64,000 nucleotides of DNA from Mangrovimicrobium sp033283385 (GCA_033283385.1 JAWMQQ010000002.1:558001-622000); one strand, 5' to 3'; counted from the stretch's first letter, positions 35,744 through 45,090 are shown. Translations and numbers: made by a program. The notes: generated by a model not told the origin, from the letters alone.

Positions 35744-36654
35744 AAATCATCAATTTCATGGGCCAGCGCTGGCTGGCCACGTTGTTCTCCGGTGCCCTGA
35801 TACTCGCTTCGGTAATATCCCTGGGCGTGCAGCAGCTCAACTGGGGCCTGGATTTCACCGGCGGTACGCTGGTCGAGGTGCACTACGACGACACCGCGGA
35901 CCTCAACGCGGTTCGCCATACGCTGGATGCCGAAGGCTTTGCCGGTGCGACGGTGGTGAGTTTCGGCACCGACAGGGACGTGCTGATCCGCCTGCCCCAG
36001 GGCTTTTCCGACAGGGACGGCGGCAAGCTGCTGAAAACCCTGCAGTCCGGCTACAAGGGGGTCGTCGAGTTGCGGCGTGTGGAGTTCGTGGGGCCGCAGG
36101 TGGGCGACGAGCTGCGCGAACAGGGTGGCCTGGCCATGCTGATCGCACTGGGCCTGGTGATGCTCTACATCGCCTTCCGCTTCCAGATCAAGTTCGCCCT
36201 CGGCGCGGTACTGGCCCTGGTGCACGACGTGATCATCACCCTGGGCTTTTTCTCCATCACCCGCATGGAGTTCGACCTCACGGTGCTGGCCGCCGTGCTG
36301 GCGGTTATCGGTTACTCCCTCAACGACACCATCGTGGTCGAGGACCGCATCCGCGAGAACTTCCGCAAGATCCGGCGCTCTGACCCGGTGGAGATCATCA
36401 ACATCTCGCTCACCGAAACCCTGGACCGCACATTGATGACATCCGGCACTACCATGATGGTGCTCATCGCGCTGGCGTATTTCGGCGGCGAGATGATCCA
36501 CGGCTTCTCCATCGCGTTGCTCGTCGGTATCGGCATCGGTACTTACTCGTCGATCTACGTGGCGGCGAACCTGCTGCTGATGATGAAGGTGAGCAAGGAA
36601 GACCTGATCATCCCGGTCAAGGAAGGCGCCGACCAGGAGAGCCTGACTCCCTGA
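35740..36654 (+). CDS. secF: Protein translocase subunit SecF
   Basis: This 304-residue partner of SecD has a first helix near residues 13-32, the periplasmic signature GLDFTGGTLVEVHY, and five further helices. AVIGYSLNDTIVVEDRIREN is the SecF counterpart of the SecD channel motif. The ATG overlaps the secD stop (ATGA), which fixes equal expression of the two. The order secF-ndh-suhB-trmJ-isc follows; in Pseudomonas the genes after secF are suhB and trmJ, so ndh is an insertion. Confidence 0.96.
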   Translation: MKIINFMGQRWLATLFSGALILASVISLGVQQLNWGLDFTGGTLVEVHYDDTADLNAVRHTLDAEGFAGATVVSFGTDRDVLIRLPQGFSDRDGGKLLKTLQSGYKGVVELRRVEFVGPQVGDELREQGGLAMLIALGLVMLYIAFRFQIKFALGAVLALVHDVIITLGFFSITRMEFDLTVLAAVLAVIGYSLNDTIVVEDRIRENFRKIRRSDPVEIINISLTETLDRTLMTSGTTMMVLIALAYFGGEMIHGFSIALLVGIGIGTYSSIYVAANLLLMMKVSKEDLIIPVKEGADQESLTP

Positions 36655-36745
36655 ACAGCCGGCTGGCCGCGTGCCAGCCTGCGCAAATCAAGGGCGGGCA
36701 CCGCAGCCTGCCCGACCCCTTGCCGGGGCTTACTCCGGAGGTTGT

Positions 36746-38044
36746 ATGGATATCGTCATCGTCGGTGGGGGTGCTGGCGGGCTGGAACTCGCCACCCGCC
36801 TGGGCCGCAAACTGGGACGCCGCAAGAAGGCCGTCATCACGCTGATCGACCGCAACGACACCCACCTCTGGAAGCCACTGCTGCACGAGGTCGCCAGCGG
36901 CAGCCTCGACGCCGGCGTCGACGCACTGAGCTACCGCGCCCACGCCTACAACCACCACTTCCGTTTCAAGGTCGGCTCGCTCAGCGCCATCGACCGCGAT
37001 CGCAAGACCATCACCCTGGCGCCGCTGGTGGACGAGGAGGGGCGCGAGGTGCTGCCGGAGCGGGAGGTCAGCTACAACCTGCTGGTACTGGCCCTGGGCA
37101 GCGTCACCAACGATTTCGGTACTCCCGGTGTGCGCGAGCACGCGCGCTTCATCGATGCCCCGCAGCAGGCCGAGCGCCTGCACCGCAAGCTGCTCAACGA
37201 CCTGCTGATGCTCAACCGGCGGGCAACCACCGATACCGCGGCGACCTACCGGGTGGCCATCGTCGGCGGCGGCGCCACCGGCGTGGAGCTGTCCGCGGAG
37301 CTGCACAATACGTTTACTACCATGAAAGCCTACGGGCTCAGCGCGCTGCAGCCGGGGCAGTTGCACGTCACCCTGATCGAGGCGGGCGAGCGCATCCTCG
37401 GCGCGCTGCCGCTGCGGATTTCAGCCTCCGCGACCAAGGAGCTGGAGTTGCTGGGGGTGAAGGTGCGCACTTCCACCCAGGTGGCCGAGTGCCGTGCCGA
37501 GGGCTTCGTCACCAGCGACGGCGAGGTCATCGAGGCGGACATGCTGATCTGGGCGGCGGGGGTGAAGGTGGCGGACCAGTTCCGCGGCATGGGCGCTCTG
37601 GAGAGCAGTCGCGGCAACCAGTGGCTGGTGCGCCCGACCCTGCAGACCACGCTGGACGATACCGTCTACGCCATCGGCGACTGCGCCGCCTGCCCGATGG
37701 GCGATGGCAGGATGGTGCCGCCGCGGGCGCAGTCGGCGCACCAGATGGCCACCCACGCTTATCGCAATATCCTCAGGCAGCTGGACGGCGACCACGAGCT
37801 GGCGGACTACGAGTACACGGATTACGGCTCGCTGGTGAACCTGTCACGCTATTCCACGGTGGGCAGCCTGATGGGCAGCCTCACCCGCGGCAGCATGAAG
37901 ATCGAGGGGCATATCGCGCGCTTCATGTACGTGATGCTCTATCGCATGCACCAGCGCGCCTTGCACGGCTGGATCCGCACCGGCCTGTGCGTGCTCAGCG
38001 ACAGCATCAACAAGGTGATCCGGCCGCGGCTCAAACTGCACTGA
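36746..38044 (+). CDS. ndh: Type II NADH:quinone oxidoreductase
   Basis: This 432-residue flavoprotein oxidises NADH and reduces ubiquinone without pumping protons. It has the FAD loop VIVGGGAGGLELA (residues 4-16), the NADH loop VAIVGGGATGVELSAEL near 170, and YAIGDCAACP for the FAD ribityl contact. The C-terminal segment (RFMYVMLYRMHQRALHGWIRTG) is the amphipathic membrane anchor of bacterial NDH-2. The start at 36746 has GGAGG upstream. The gene is 91 bp after secF and converges on suhB with 45 bp between stops. Confidence 0.93.
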   Translation: MDIVIVGGGAGGLELATRLGRKLGRRKKAVITLIDRNDTHLWKPLLHEVASGSLDAGVDALSYRAHAYNHHFRFKVGSLSAIDRDRKTITLAPLVDEEGREVLPEREVSYNLLVLALGSVTNDFGTPGVREHARFIDAPQQAERLHRKLLNDLLMLNRRATTDTAATYRVAIVGGGATGVELSAELHNTFTTMKAYGLSALQPGQLHVTLIEAGERILGALPLRISASATKELELLGVKVRTSTQVAECRAEGFVTSDGEVIEADMLIWAAGVKVADQFRGMGALESSRGNQWLVRPTLQTTLDDTVYAIGDCAACPMGDGRMVPPRAQSAHQMATHAYRNILRQLDGDHELADYEYTDYGSLVNLSRYSTVGSLMGSLTRGSMKIEGHIARFMYVMLYRMHQRALHGWIRTGLCVLSDSINKVIRPRLKLH

Positions 38045-38089
38045 GCGCGGTGGTGGGGGTCGGCCGGGCGGGTGCCGGCCGTGCGCGGC

Positions 38090-38884
38090 TCATGCGAGCA
38101 GCGGCTTGACCACCTGCAGCACGGCCTTGAAGCACTTGGGGTTGCCGGCGACGATGTTGCCCGAGTCCAGGAAGTTCTCCGAGGTGTCGATGTCCGCGAC
38201 CAGGCCGCCGGCCTCCCTGATCAGCAGCGCGCCCGCGGCCATGTCCCATGCGGACAGGCCGATCTCCCAGAATGCATCGAAGCGGCCCGCGGCCACGTAG
38301 GCGAGATCCAGCGAGGCGGCGCCGGCGCGGCGCACGCCCGCGCACTGCCCGGCAAGCAGTTCCAGCGATTTCGCGTAGCCTTCGAGCTTGTCGTCGCAGT
38401 GGTTCTTGAAGGGAATGCCGGTGCCGAGCAGGGCGCCCTCGAGGCCGGGGCGCTTGCTCACCCGGATGCGGCGGCCGTTGAGCTGGGCGCCGCGCCCGCG
38501 GGTGGCGGTGAATTCCTCGCGCCGCACCGGGTCGACGATGACCGCGTGCTCCAGCTTGCCCTTGTGCAGGCAGGCGATGGATACCGCGTAGTGCGGGATG
38601 CCGCGCAGGAAGTTGGTGGTGCCGTCCAGCGGGTCGATGAGCCAGCGGTACTCGGCGTCTTCGGTGCCGGTGAGACCGGTCTCCTCGCCGAGGATGGCGT
38701 GCTGCGGGTAGGCCTTCTGCAGGTGGTAGACGATCTCTTTCTCGGCGGCGATATCCACCTCGCTGACGAAGTCGTTGACCCCTTTGTTGAGGACATCAAC
38801 CCGATCGAGATCGTCCGAGGCGCGCACGATATTCTCCCCGGCCTTGCGGGCGGCGCGCAGTGCGATGTTGATCATCGGTTCCAT
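38090..38884 (-). CDS. suhB: Inositol-1-monophosphatase family protein SuhB
   Basis: This 264-residue Mg-dependent phosphatase has the metal site E67-E68 in ILGEETG and D84-P-L-D87-G-T-T in WLIDPLDGTTNF, plus WDMAAGALLIREAGG, the second signature. In E. coli SuhB also works as a NusA/Nus-complex partner in rRNA antitermination. It is divergent from trmJ. A perfect TATAAT on the reverse strand lies at 38917-38922, about 33 bp before the ATG, but I find no good -35 box for it. Confidence 0.94.
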   Translation of the reverse strand: MEPMINIALRAARKAGENIVRASDDLDRVDVLNKGVNDFVSEVDIAAEKEIVYHLQKAYPQHAILGEETGLTGTEDAEYRWLIDPLDGTTNFLRGIPHYAVSIACLHKGKLEHAVIVDPVRREEFTATRGRGAQLNGRRIRVSKRPGLEGALLGTGIPFKNHCDDKLEGYAKSLELLAGQCAGVRRAGAASLDLAYVAAGRFDAFWEIGLSAWDMAAGALLIREAGGLVADIDTSENFLDSGNIVAGNPKCFKAVLQVVKPLLA

Positions 38885-38995
38885 GTTGAAGTCCTTGCCG
38901 GGTTGACGGGCGCGCGATTATAGAGCAACTGCCGGTAAAAATCTGCTAGACTTCGCGGCCCTGAAAATCCGCGCGCCCGAATCCCCGAATAGCCC

Positions 38996-39760
38996 ATGAA
39001 CCTCGAGAATATCCGCATCGTGCTGGTCAACACCAGCCATCCCGGCAATATCGGCGGGGTCGCGCGGGCGATGAAAAACATGGGCCTGTCGCGCCTCTAC
39101 CTGGTGGAGCCGCGGGAGTTTCCGCACGAGGAGGCGCAGTGGCGCGCCGCGTCGGCGGGGGATGTGCTGGAATCCGCCCTGGTCTGCCCCTCGGTGGAGG
39201 CGGCGATTGCAGACTGCCAGTTCGTGGTCGGCACCTCGGCGCGCGAGCGGCGCATTCCCTGGCCCATCCTCGACCCGCGCAACTGCGCGCAGCAGATCGG
39301 GCAGCGCGCCGACAGCGAGCAGGTGGCCATCCTGTTCGGCCGCGAGGACCGCGGCCTGACCAACGAGGAACTGCAGCTGTGCAACCTGCACCTCAACATT
39401 CCCACCTCCGCCGACTACAGCTCGCTCAACCTGGCGATGGCGGTGCAGGTGGTCTGCTACGAGCTGCGCATGCTGCTGGACGCGCCGTCGCTGTCCCCGG
39501 AGCAGGACGCGGCCTGGGATGCGCCCTTTGCCAGTGCGGAAAACATGGAGCGATTCTACGAGCACCTGGAGCGCACCCTGGTGGACATCGAATTCCTCGA
39601 CCCGGCGGCGCCGCGGCAGCTCATTCCCCGCCTGCGCCGGCTCTACTCACGGGTGCGGCTGGACGAGATGGAGCTGAATATCCTGCGGGGTATCCTCACC
39701 GAGACCCAGAAGTGGGTGGAGCTGGCGAAAGCGGGGAGATCCGGGGGCGGTTCTGCCTGA
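38996..39760 (+). CDS. trmJ: tRNA (cytidine/uridine-2'-O-)-methyltransferase TrmJ
   Basis: This 254-residue SPOUT methyltransferase modifies position 32 of several tRNAs. LVNTSHPGNIGGVARAMKNMG at the start (given here as NTSHPGNIGGVARAM), AILFGREDRGLTNEEL in the SAM knot and SSLNLAMAVQVVCYEL in the last motif are all diagnostic. The C-terminal extension (residues 170-254), with RLRRLYSRVRLDEMELNILRG in part, is the dimerising domain. It sits between suhB (divergent) and iscR, as in many gammaproteobacteria. Confidence 0.95.
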   Translation: MNLENIRIVLVNTSHPGNIGGVARAMKNMGLSRLYLVEPREFPHEEAQWRAASAGDVLESALVCPSVEAAIADCQFVVGTSARERRIPWPILDPRNCAQQIGQRADSEQVAILFGREDRGLTNEELQLCNLHLNIPTSADYSSLNLAMAVQVVCYELRMLLDAPSLSPEQDAAWDAPFASAENMERFYEHLERTLVDIEFLDPAAPRQLIPRLRRLYSRVRLDEMELNILRGILTETQKWVELAKAGRSGGGSA

Positions 39761-39784
39761 AACCCGATAAAATTACTCGGTCTT

Positions 39785-39809
39785 ATAGTTGACCAATTTA
39801 GTCGGTTAT
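39785..39809 (+). promoter_or_regulatory. Type 1 IscR-binding site
   Basis: A 25-bp dyad begins ATAGTTGACC and ends AGTCGGTTAT. By my alignment it fits the E. coli type-1 IscR consensus at all but two positions. It covers the -35 box of the iscR promoter, so 2Fe-2S-loaded IscR should repress its own operon. Confidence 0.85.
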
Positions 39810-39817
39810 TGCATACT
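39789..39817 (+). promoter_or_regulatory. isc operon promoter
   Basis: TTGACC (39789-39794) and CATACT (39812-39817) lie 17 bp apart, 30 bp before the iscR ATG. The -35 box lies inside the IscR site. Confidence 0.65.
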
Positions 39818-39846
39818 TCGGGTGTGAGAAAACAAGGGTCGGAACG

Positions 39847-40320
39847 ATGCGACTGACAACCAAAGGGCGGTACGCGGTGACCGCAATGCTGGACCTGGCG
39901 CTGCACGGCAGCAACGGTCCGGTCAGCCTCGCGGACATTTCCGGGCGGCAGGATATCTCCCTGTCGTACCTGGAGCAACTCTTCGCGAAACTGCGCCGCA
40001 GCGAGCTGGTGACCAGCGTGCGCGGCCCGGGCGGCGGTTACTGCCTGAGTCGGGGGCTGGACGACATATTCGTCGCGCAGATCGTCGACGCGGTCAACGA
40101 GGCGGTGGACGCCACCGGTTGCGGCGGCACCAGCACCTGCCAGCAGGGCGAGGTCTGCCTGACCCATCACCTGTGGTGCGACCTGAGCGACCAGATACAC
40201 AATTTCCTCAGCCAGATCAGCCTGGCGAACCTGGTGGAGCGCCGCGAAGTGCAGCGGGTTTCCGCCCGCCAGGACGCCCGCTCGGGCGAGACCAGTACGC
40301 TGGTGTTGAGCGAGGCCTGA
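39847..40320 (+). CDS. iscR: Fe-S cluster regulator IscR
   Basis: This 157-residue Rrf2-family regulator has a winged helix (MRLTTKGRYAVTAMLDLA, then YLEQLFAKLRRSELVTSVRG). It has cluster ligands C92, C98 and C104 plus H107, at the same positions as in E. coli IscR. When it carries a 2Fe-2S cluster it represses the isc operon through the type-1 site at 39785-39809; apo-IscR regulates other targets. It is the first gene of the operon, followed by iscS after 24 bp. Confidence 0.97.
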   Translation: MRLTTKGRYAVTAMLDLALHGSNGPVSLADISGRQDISLSYLEQLFAKLRRSELVTSVRGPGGGYCLSRGLDDIFVAQIVDAVNEAVDATGCGGTSTCQQGEVCLTHHLWCDLSDQIHNFLSQISLANLVERREVQRVSARQDARSGETSTLVLSEA

Positions 40321-40344
40321 TCCGGCCAACGGAGCGAGTTAACG

Positions 40345-41559
40345 ATGCAGAAACCGATTTACTTTGATTACCAGGCCACTACGCCCTGCGATCCGCGGGT
40401 CGTGGAGAAGATGGTCGAGTGCCTCACCATCGAGGGCAACTTCGGCAACCCGGCCTCGCGCTCCCACCTCTACGGCTGGAAGGCCGAGGAGGCGGTTGAG
40501 AACGCCCGTCGCCAGGTGGCCGACCTGATCGGCGCGGACCCGCGCGAGATCGTCTGGACCTCCGGCGCGACCGAGTCCGACAACCTGGCAATCAAGGGCG
40601 TGGCCCACTTCTACCAGAAGAAGGGCAAGCACATCATCACCTCGAAGATCGAGCACAAGGCGGTGCTGGATACCTGCCGCCACCTCGAGCGCGAAGGTTT
40701 TGAAGTCACCTACCTCGACCCGGACGAGCACGGCCTGACTACGCCGGAGGCGGTAAAGGCCGCGCTGCGCGATGACACCATCCTGGTCAGCATCATGCAC
40801 GCCAACAACGAGATCGGCACGGTCAACGACATCGCCGGTATCGGTGCGGTCACCCGCGAAGCGCGAGTGCTGTTCCACACCGATGCGGCGCAGAGCGCCG
40901 GCAAGGTGCCGATCGACGTCGAGGCAATGAACGTCGACCTGATGTCGATGTCCGCGCACAAGATGTACGGCCCCAAGGGTATCGGCGCGCTTTACGTGCG
41001 GCGCAAGCCGCGGGTGCGTATCGAGGCGCAGATGCACGGCGGTGGCCACGAGCGCGGCATGCGCTCAGGCACCCTGGCGACCCACCAGATCGTCGGCATG
41101 GGCGCCGCGGCGCAGATTGCCCGCGAGGGCATGGCCGAGGAGGCCGCGCGCACCTCTGCGCTGCGCGAGCGTTTCCTGCAGGGCATCGAGGACATCGAGG
41201 AAGTGCATATCAACGGCGACCTGGAGCATCACCTGCCCGGCGCGGTCAACGTGAGCATCGCCTTCGTCGAGGGTGAATCGCTGATCATGTCGCTCAAGGA
41301 CCTGGCGATTTCCAGCGGCTCCGCCTGTACCTCCGCCAGCCTGGAGCCGTCCTACGTGCTGCGCGCACTCGGGCTGGAGGATGAACTGGCACACAGCTCG
41401 CTGCGCTTCAGCTTCGGCCGCTTCACCACCGAACAGGATGTCGACACGGCCGTGGCGCAACTGCGCACCGCGGTAACCAAATTGAGGGAGTTGTCGCCGC
41501 TTTGGGACATGCACCAGGATGGTATTGACCTCAGTACTATCGAGTGGGCTGCCCACTAG
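40345..41559 (+). CDS. iscS: Cysteine desulfurase IscS
   Basis: This 404-residue PLP enzyme takes sulfur from cysteine as a persulfide and passes it to IscU and other acceptors. K206 in SAHKMYGPKG binds PLP. C328 in SGSACTSASLEP is on the mobile catalytic loop, at the same residue numbers as in E. coli. FDYQATTP begins the fold. It is 18 bp before iscU. Confidence 0.97.
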   Translation: MQKPIYFDYQATTPCDPRVVEKMVECLTIEGNFGNPASRSHLYGWKAEEAVENARRQVADLIGADPREIVWTSGATESDNLAIKGVAHFYQKKGKHIITSKIEHKAVLDTCRHLEREGFEVTYLDPDEHGLTTPEAVKAALRDDTILVSIMHANNEIGTVNDIAGIGAVTREARVLFHTDAAQSAGKVPIDVEAMNVDLMSMSAHKMYGPKGIGALYVRRKPRVRIEAQMHGGGHERGMRSGTLATHQIVGMGAAAQIAREGMAEEAARTSALRERFLQGIEDIEEVHINGDLEHHLPGAVNVSIAFVEGESLIMSLKDLAISSGSACTSASLEPSYVLRALGLEDELAHSSLRFSFGRFTTEQDVDTAVAQLRTAVTKLRELSPLWDMHQDGIDLSTIEWAAH

Positions 41560-41577
41560 CAGCGAAGGAGAGAGATC

Positions 41578-41964
41578 ATGGCATACAGTGACAAGGTTCT
41601 GGACCACTACGAAAACCCGCGCAATGTCGGTAAGCTCGACGCCAGCGACGCGACGGTTGGCACCGGCATGGTCGGCGCGCCCGCCTGCGGCGACGTCATG
41701 CGCCTGCAGATCAAGGTGAATGCCGAGGGCATCATCGAGGACGCCAAGTTCAAGACCTACGGCTGCGGTTCCGCTATCGCCTCCAGCTCACTGCTCACCG
41801 AGTGGGTCAAGGGCAAGCGCCTGGACGAGGCCGAGCAGATCAAGAACACTGCGATCGCCGAGGAACTGGCACTGCCGCCGGTGAAGATCCACTGCAGCGT
41901 GCTGGCCGAGGACGCCATCAAGGCGGCCATCAAGGACCTGCGCGAGAAGCGGGGAGAGGCCTGA
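41578..41964 (+). CDS. iscU: Fe-S scaffold protein IscU
   Basis: This 128-residue scaffold has the three cluster cysteines C37, C63 and C106, with D39 next to the first. The LPPVK motif (residues 99-103) is recognised by the chaperone HscA. A strong site (GGAGAGA) precedes the ATG. The stop overlaps the iscA start by one base (TGATG). Confidence 0.98.
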   Translation: MAYSDKVLDHYENPRNVGKLDASDATVGTGMVGAPACGDVMRLQIKVNAEGIIEDAKFKTYGCGSAIASSSLLTEWVKGKRLDEAEQIKNTAIAEELALPPVKIHCSVLAEDAIKAAIKDLREKRGEA

Positions 41965-42287
41965 TGGGCGTCAGCCTGACCGAAGCCGCCGCGCGCCACG
42001 TCGCCGGCCAGCTTGAAGGCCGGGGCAAGGGCCTGGGCATTCGCCTGGGCGTCACCACCTCGGGCTGCTCTGGCATGGCCTATGTGCTCGAATTCGTCGA
42101 CGAGCCGGCGCCGGAGGATACGGTGTTCGAGGAGCACGGCGTGCGGGTCTTCATTGACCCCAAGAGCCTGGTCTACCTCGACGGCACCGAACTGGACTTC
42201 GTGCGCGAGGGTCTCAACGAGGGCCTGCAGTTCCGCAACCCCAACGTGACCGGCGAGTGCGGTTGCGGGGAGAGTTTCACCGTCTAG
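41964..42287 (+). CDS. iscA: Iron-sulfur assembly protein IscA
   Basis: This 107-residue A-type carrier has C35 (TTSGCSGMAY) and C99/C101 (GECGCGESF), the three ligands used to hold iron or a cluster for delivery to client proteins. It begins at the ATG that overlaps the iscU stop. 34 bp separate it from hscB. Confidence 0.97.
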   Translation: MGVSLTEAAARHVAGQLEGRGKGLGIRLGVTTSGCSGMAYVLEFVDEPAPEDTVFEEHGVRVFIDPKSLVYLDGTELDFVREGLNEGLQFRNPNVTGECGCGESFTV

Positions 42288-42321
42288 GCCCGCTGTCTAT
42301 CGCCGGCCGGACCGCACCGGT

Positions 42322-42861
42322 ATGCCGCTTCCCGACTTCACACAGAATTACTTCGAGCTGTTCGACCTGCCGCAGGCGTTCCAGCTGGATGCCAAACTGC
42401 TGGGCGAGCGCTACCGGCAACTGCAACGCGACCTGCACCCGGACCGTTTCGCCAGCGCGGCGGCCCACGAGCGGCGCATCGCGATACAGTATTCCGCCTA
42501 TGTGAACGAGGCTTATGCCGCGCTGAAGGCGCCGCTGCCGCGGGCCGAGTACCTGCTGCAACTGGCGGGCATGAGCCGCGAGGAGATCAGCAAGCAGCCG
42601 GTGGACGGCGGCTTCCTGATGGAGCAGATGGAGCTGCGCGAAAAACTCGAGTCGCTGCCCGATATGGTCGACCCGGAGACGGCGCTGGATCACCTGGTGG
42701 TGGAGATCACCGGCGACCTCGCCGCGCACCGCGCGGAATTCGAGGCGGCCTTCGATGCTGGCGGCCTGAAGGCCGCCGCAAGCGCCTGCGTAAAGATGCA
42801 ATACCTCGACAAGCTGTTGAGCGAAGCCGAACAGGCTGAATCGGATTTACTGGATAACTAG
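42322..42861 (+). CDS. hscB: J-domain co-chaperone HscB
   Basis: This 179-residue co-chaperone has an N-terminal J domain with H39-P-D41 in RDLHPDRF, which stimulates the HscA ATPase. Its C-terminal helical bundle binds IscU. LPRAEYLLQLAG is a family signature. The stop is directly adjacent to the hscA ATG. Confidence 0.95.
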   Translation: MPLPDFTQNYFELFDLPQAFQLDAKLLGERYRQLQRDLHPDRFASAAAHERRIAIQYSAYVNEAYAALKAPLPRAEYLLQLAGMSREEISKQPVDGGFLMEQMELREKLESLPDMVDPETALDHLVVEITGDLAAHRAEFEAAFDAGGLKAAASACVKMQYLDKLLSEAEQAESDLLDN

Positions 42862-44742
42862 ATGGCACTGTTGAAAATCGCCGAACCGGGCCAGTCGCCC
42901 ATGCCGCACCAGACCCGTCGGGCGGTGGGCATCGACCTCGGCACCACCAATTCCCTGGTCGCCACCGTGAGCGGTGGCCGGCCCGATGTCCTGCCGGACA
43001 TGGCGGGCGCCGTGATGCTGCCCTCCGTGGTGAGTTACGCCGGCGAGCGGGAACCCGTGGTGGGCGCGGCCGCCCGCGAACTCGCCAGCCAGCACCCCGC
43101 GGACACGCTGGTCTCGGTGAAGCGCTTCATGGGCCGCGGCCGCGATGACGCCGCCGCCGACGCGCTGCGCTCCCACTATCAACTTGCGGACAACACCGAG
43201 GGTATGGTGCGTTTCGTCACCAGCGCCGGCGAAATCAGCCCGGTGCAGGCCTCCGCGGAGATTCTCTCGGTGCTGGAAGCGCGGGCCCGCGAAACCCTGG
43301 GCGGCGATATCGAGGGCGCGGTGATTACCGTCCCGGCCTATTTCGACGAGGCCCAGCGCCAGGCCACCAAGGACGCCGCGACCCTGGCAGGGCTGCGCGT
43401 GCTGCGGCTGCTCAACGAGCCCACCGCCGCGGCGGTCGCCTACGGCCTGGACTCGCAGGAGGAGGGCGTGGTCGCCGTCTACGACCTCGGCGGAGGCACT
43501 TTCGATATCTCCATCCTGCGCCTGCACAAGGGCGTGTTCGAGGTATTGGCCACCGGCGGCGATACCGCGCTGGGCGGCGACGATTTTGACGCGGCCATCG
43601 CCGGGTGGGTGTGCGAGCAGGCCGGGCTGGAAAACCTGACGGGCGGCCAGCACCGCGCGCTGCTGGCGCTGGCGCGCAGCGTGAAAGAAGCGCTCTCCGC
43701 GCAAGACAGCGTCGAGATCGAACTGGACGCGATCGTACCCGGCGCGCCGGCGCTGACGCTGGCGCGCGAGGCCTTCGAGGAACTGATCAATGCACTGGTG
43801 CGCCGCACCCTGCGCGCCTGCCGTCGCTGCCTGCGGGATGCGGGTGTGGAGGCGGTAGACAACGTGGTGCTGGTGGGCGGATCCACCCGCGTACCGCTGG
43901 TGCGCGAGGCGGTGGAGGAGTGTTTCGGGCGCGAACCGCTGGCGGATATCGACCCGGATCGCGTGGTCGCCATCGGCGCCGCCATCCAGGCGGACATCCT
44001 GGTGGGCAACCGGCCGGAGGGCGATTTGCTGCTGCTGGACGTGATCCCGTTGTCCCTGGGCCTGGAAACCATGGGCGGCCTGGTGGAGAAAATCGTTCCG
44101 CGCAACACTACCATCCCGGTGACCCGCGCCCAGGAATTCACCACCTTCAAGGACGGCCAGACCGCCCTGGCGCTGCACATCGTGCAGGGCGAGCGCGAGC
44201 TGGTATCCGACGCCCGCTCGCTGGCGCGTTTCGAGCTGCACGGTATTCCGCCGATGGCGGCGGGCGCCGCGCGCATCCTGGTGACCTTCCAGGTGGATGC
44301 CGACGGCCTGCTGCAGGTGTCTGCCCGCGAGGAGACTACCGGCGTGGAGAGCAGCGTTACCGTCAAACCTTCCTTCGGCCTGAGCGAGGACCAGGTCGCG
44401 GAAATGCTGCAGGCCTCCTTCAGCCACGCCGCGCAGGACAAGTCCGCGCGGCAGCTGGCGGAGCAGAAGCTCGAGGCGCAACAACTGCTGCAGGGCCTGG
44501 ATGCCGCGCTGGCCGCGGACGGCGCAGAGTTGCTCGACGAGAGCGAGTGCGGCGCGCTGCACGCCGGCATGCACCAGCTGCGCGAACTGCTCGAGGGCGA
44601 GGATATCGGCGCGATCCGCGAGGCGACCGCTACCCTGGGCCGCGCCAGCGAGACCTTCGCCGCGCGGCGCATGGATCGCAGCATCCGCAAGGCGCTGGCC
44701 GGCGTGAGCCTGGAGTCGCTGGACAACGAGGTGGGCGAATGA
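42862..44742 (+). CDS. hscA: Hsp70-type chaperone HscA
   Basis: This 626-residue specialised Hsp70 releases clusters from IscU. IDLGTTN at 24-30, VYDLGGGTFDISIL, and VVLVGGSTRVPLV are the nucleotide-domain motifs. The substrate domain follows from about residue 400 (PLSLGLETMGGLVEKIVPRN in part). It lacks the acidic C-terminal lid tail of DnaK, as expected for HscA. Its last 4 bp overlap fdx. Confidence 0.96.
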   Translation: MALLKIAEPGQSPMPHQTRRAVGIDLGTTNSLVATVSGGRPDVLPDMAGAVMLPSVVSYAGEREPVVGAAARELASQHPADTLVSVKRFMGRGRDDAAADALRSHYQLADNTEGMVRFVTSAGEISPVQASAEILSVLEARARETLGGDIEGAVITVPAYFDEAQRQATKDAATLAGLRVLRLLNEPTAAAVAYGLDSQEEGVVAVYDLGGGTFDISILRLHKGVFEVLATGGDTALGGDDFDAAIAGWVCEQAGLENLTGGQHRALLALARSVKEALSAQDSVEIELDAIVPGAPALTLAREAFEELINALVRRTLRACRRCLRDAGVEAVDNVVLVGGSTRVPLVREAVEECFGREPLADIDPDRVVAIGAAIQADILVGNRPEGDLLLLDVIPLSLGLETMGGLVEKIVPRNTTIPVTRAQEFTTFKDGQTALALHIVQGERELVSDARSLARFELHGIPPMAAGAARILVTFQVDADGLLQVSAREETTGVESSVTVKPSFGLSEDQVAEMLQASFSHAAQDKSARQLAEQKLEAQQLLQGLDAALAADGAELLDESECGALHAGMHQLRELLEGEDIGAIREATATLGRASETFAARRMDRSIRKALAGVSLESLDNEVGE

Positions 44743-45077
44743 CCCGCATCGTCGTACTGCCCAACGAAAACATCTGCCCGGAGGGTGCCGTGGTCGAGGC
44801 GGACCCCGGCGAGAGCATCTGCAAGGCGCTGTTGCGCAACGGTATCGAGATCGAGCACGCCTGCGAGATGTCCTGCGCCTGCACCACCTGCCACGTCGTC
44901 GTGCGCGAGGGCTTCGACTCCATGGAGCCGCCGGACGAACTGGAAGACGATTACCTGGACAAGGCCTGGGGCCTGGAGCCGGACTCGCGGCTCTCCTGCC
45001 AGGCGATTGTCGAGGACGAGGACCTGGTGGTGGAGATTCCGCGCTACACCATCAACATGGTATCCGAACGCCACTGA
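44739..45077 (+). CDS. fdx: 2Fe-2S ferredoxin Fdx
   Basis: This 112-residue adrenodoxin-type ferredoxin has ligands C42, C48, C51 and C87, in C-E-M-S-C-A-C-T-T-C and RLSCQAI. C46 is a fifth conserved Cys also found in E. coli Fdx. It provides electrons during cluster assembly on IscU. The ATG overlaps the hscA stop by 4 bp. Confidence 0.97.
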   Translation: MTRIVVLPNENICPEGAVVEADPGESICKALLRNGIEIEHACEMSCACTTCHVVVREGFDSMEPPDELEDDYLDKAWGLEPDSRLSCQAIVEDEDLVVEIPRYTINMVSERH

Positions 45078-45090
45078 GAGGTTGCCGAGC

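Noticed and set aside
36661..36679. Hairpin after secF as a terminator
   Set aside because: Only a 7-bp stem with a 5-nt loop and no T-run, and ndh follows on the same strand; too weak to call.
42847..44574. 575-codon reverse frame opposite hscA
   Set aside because: Shadow of a GC-rich core gene; hscA is certain.
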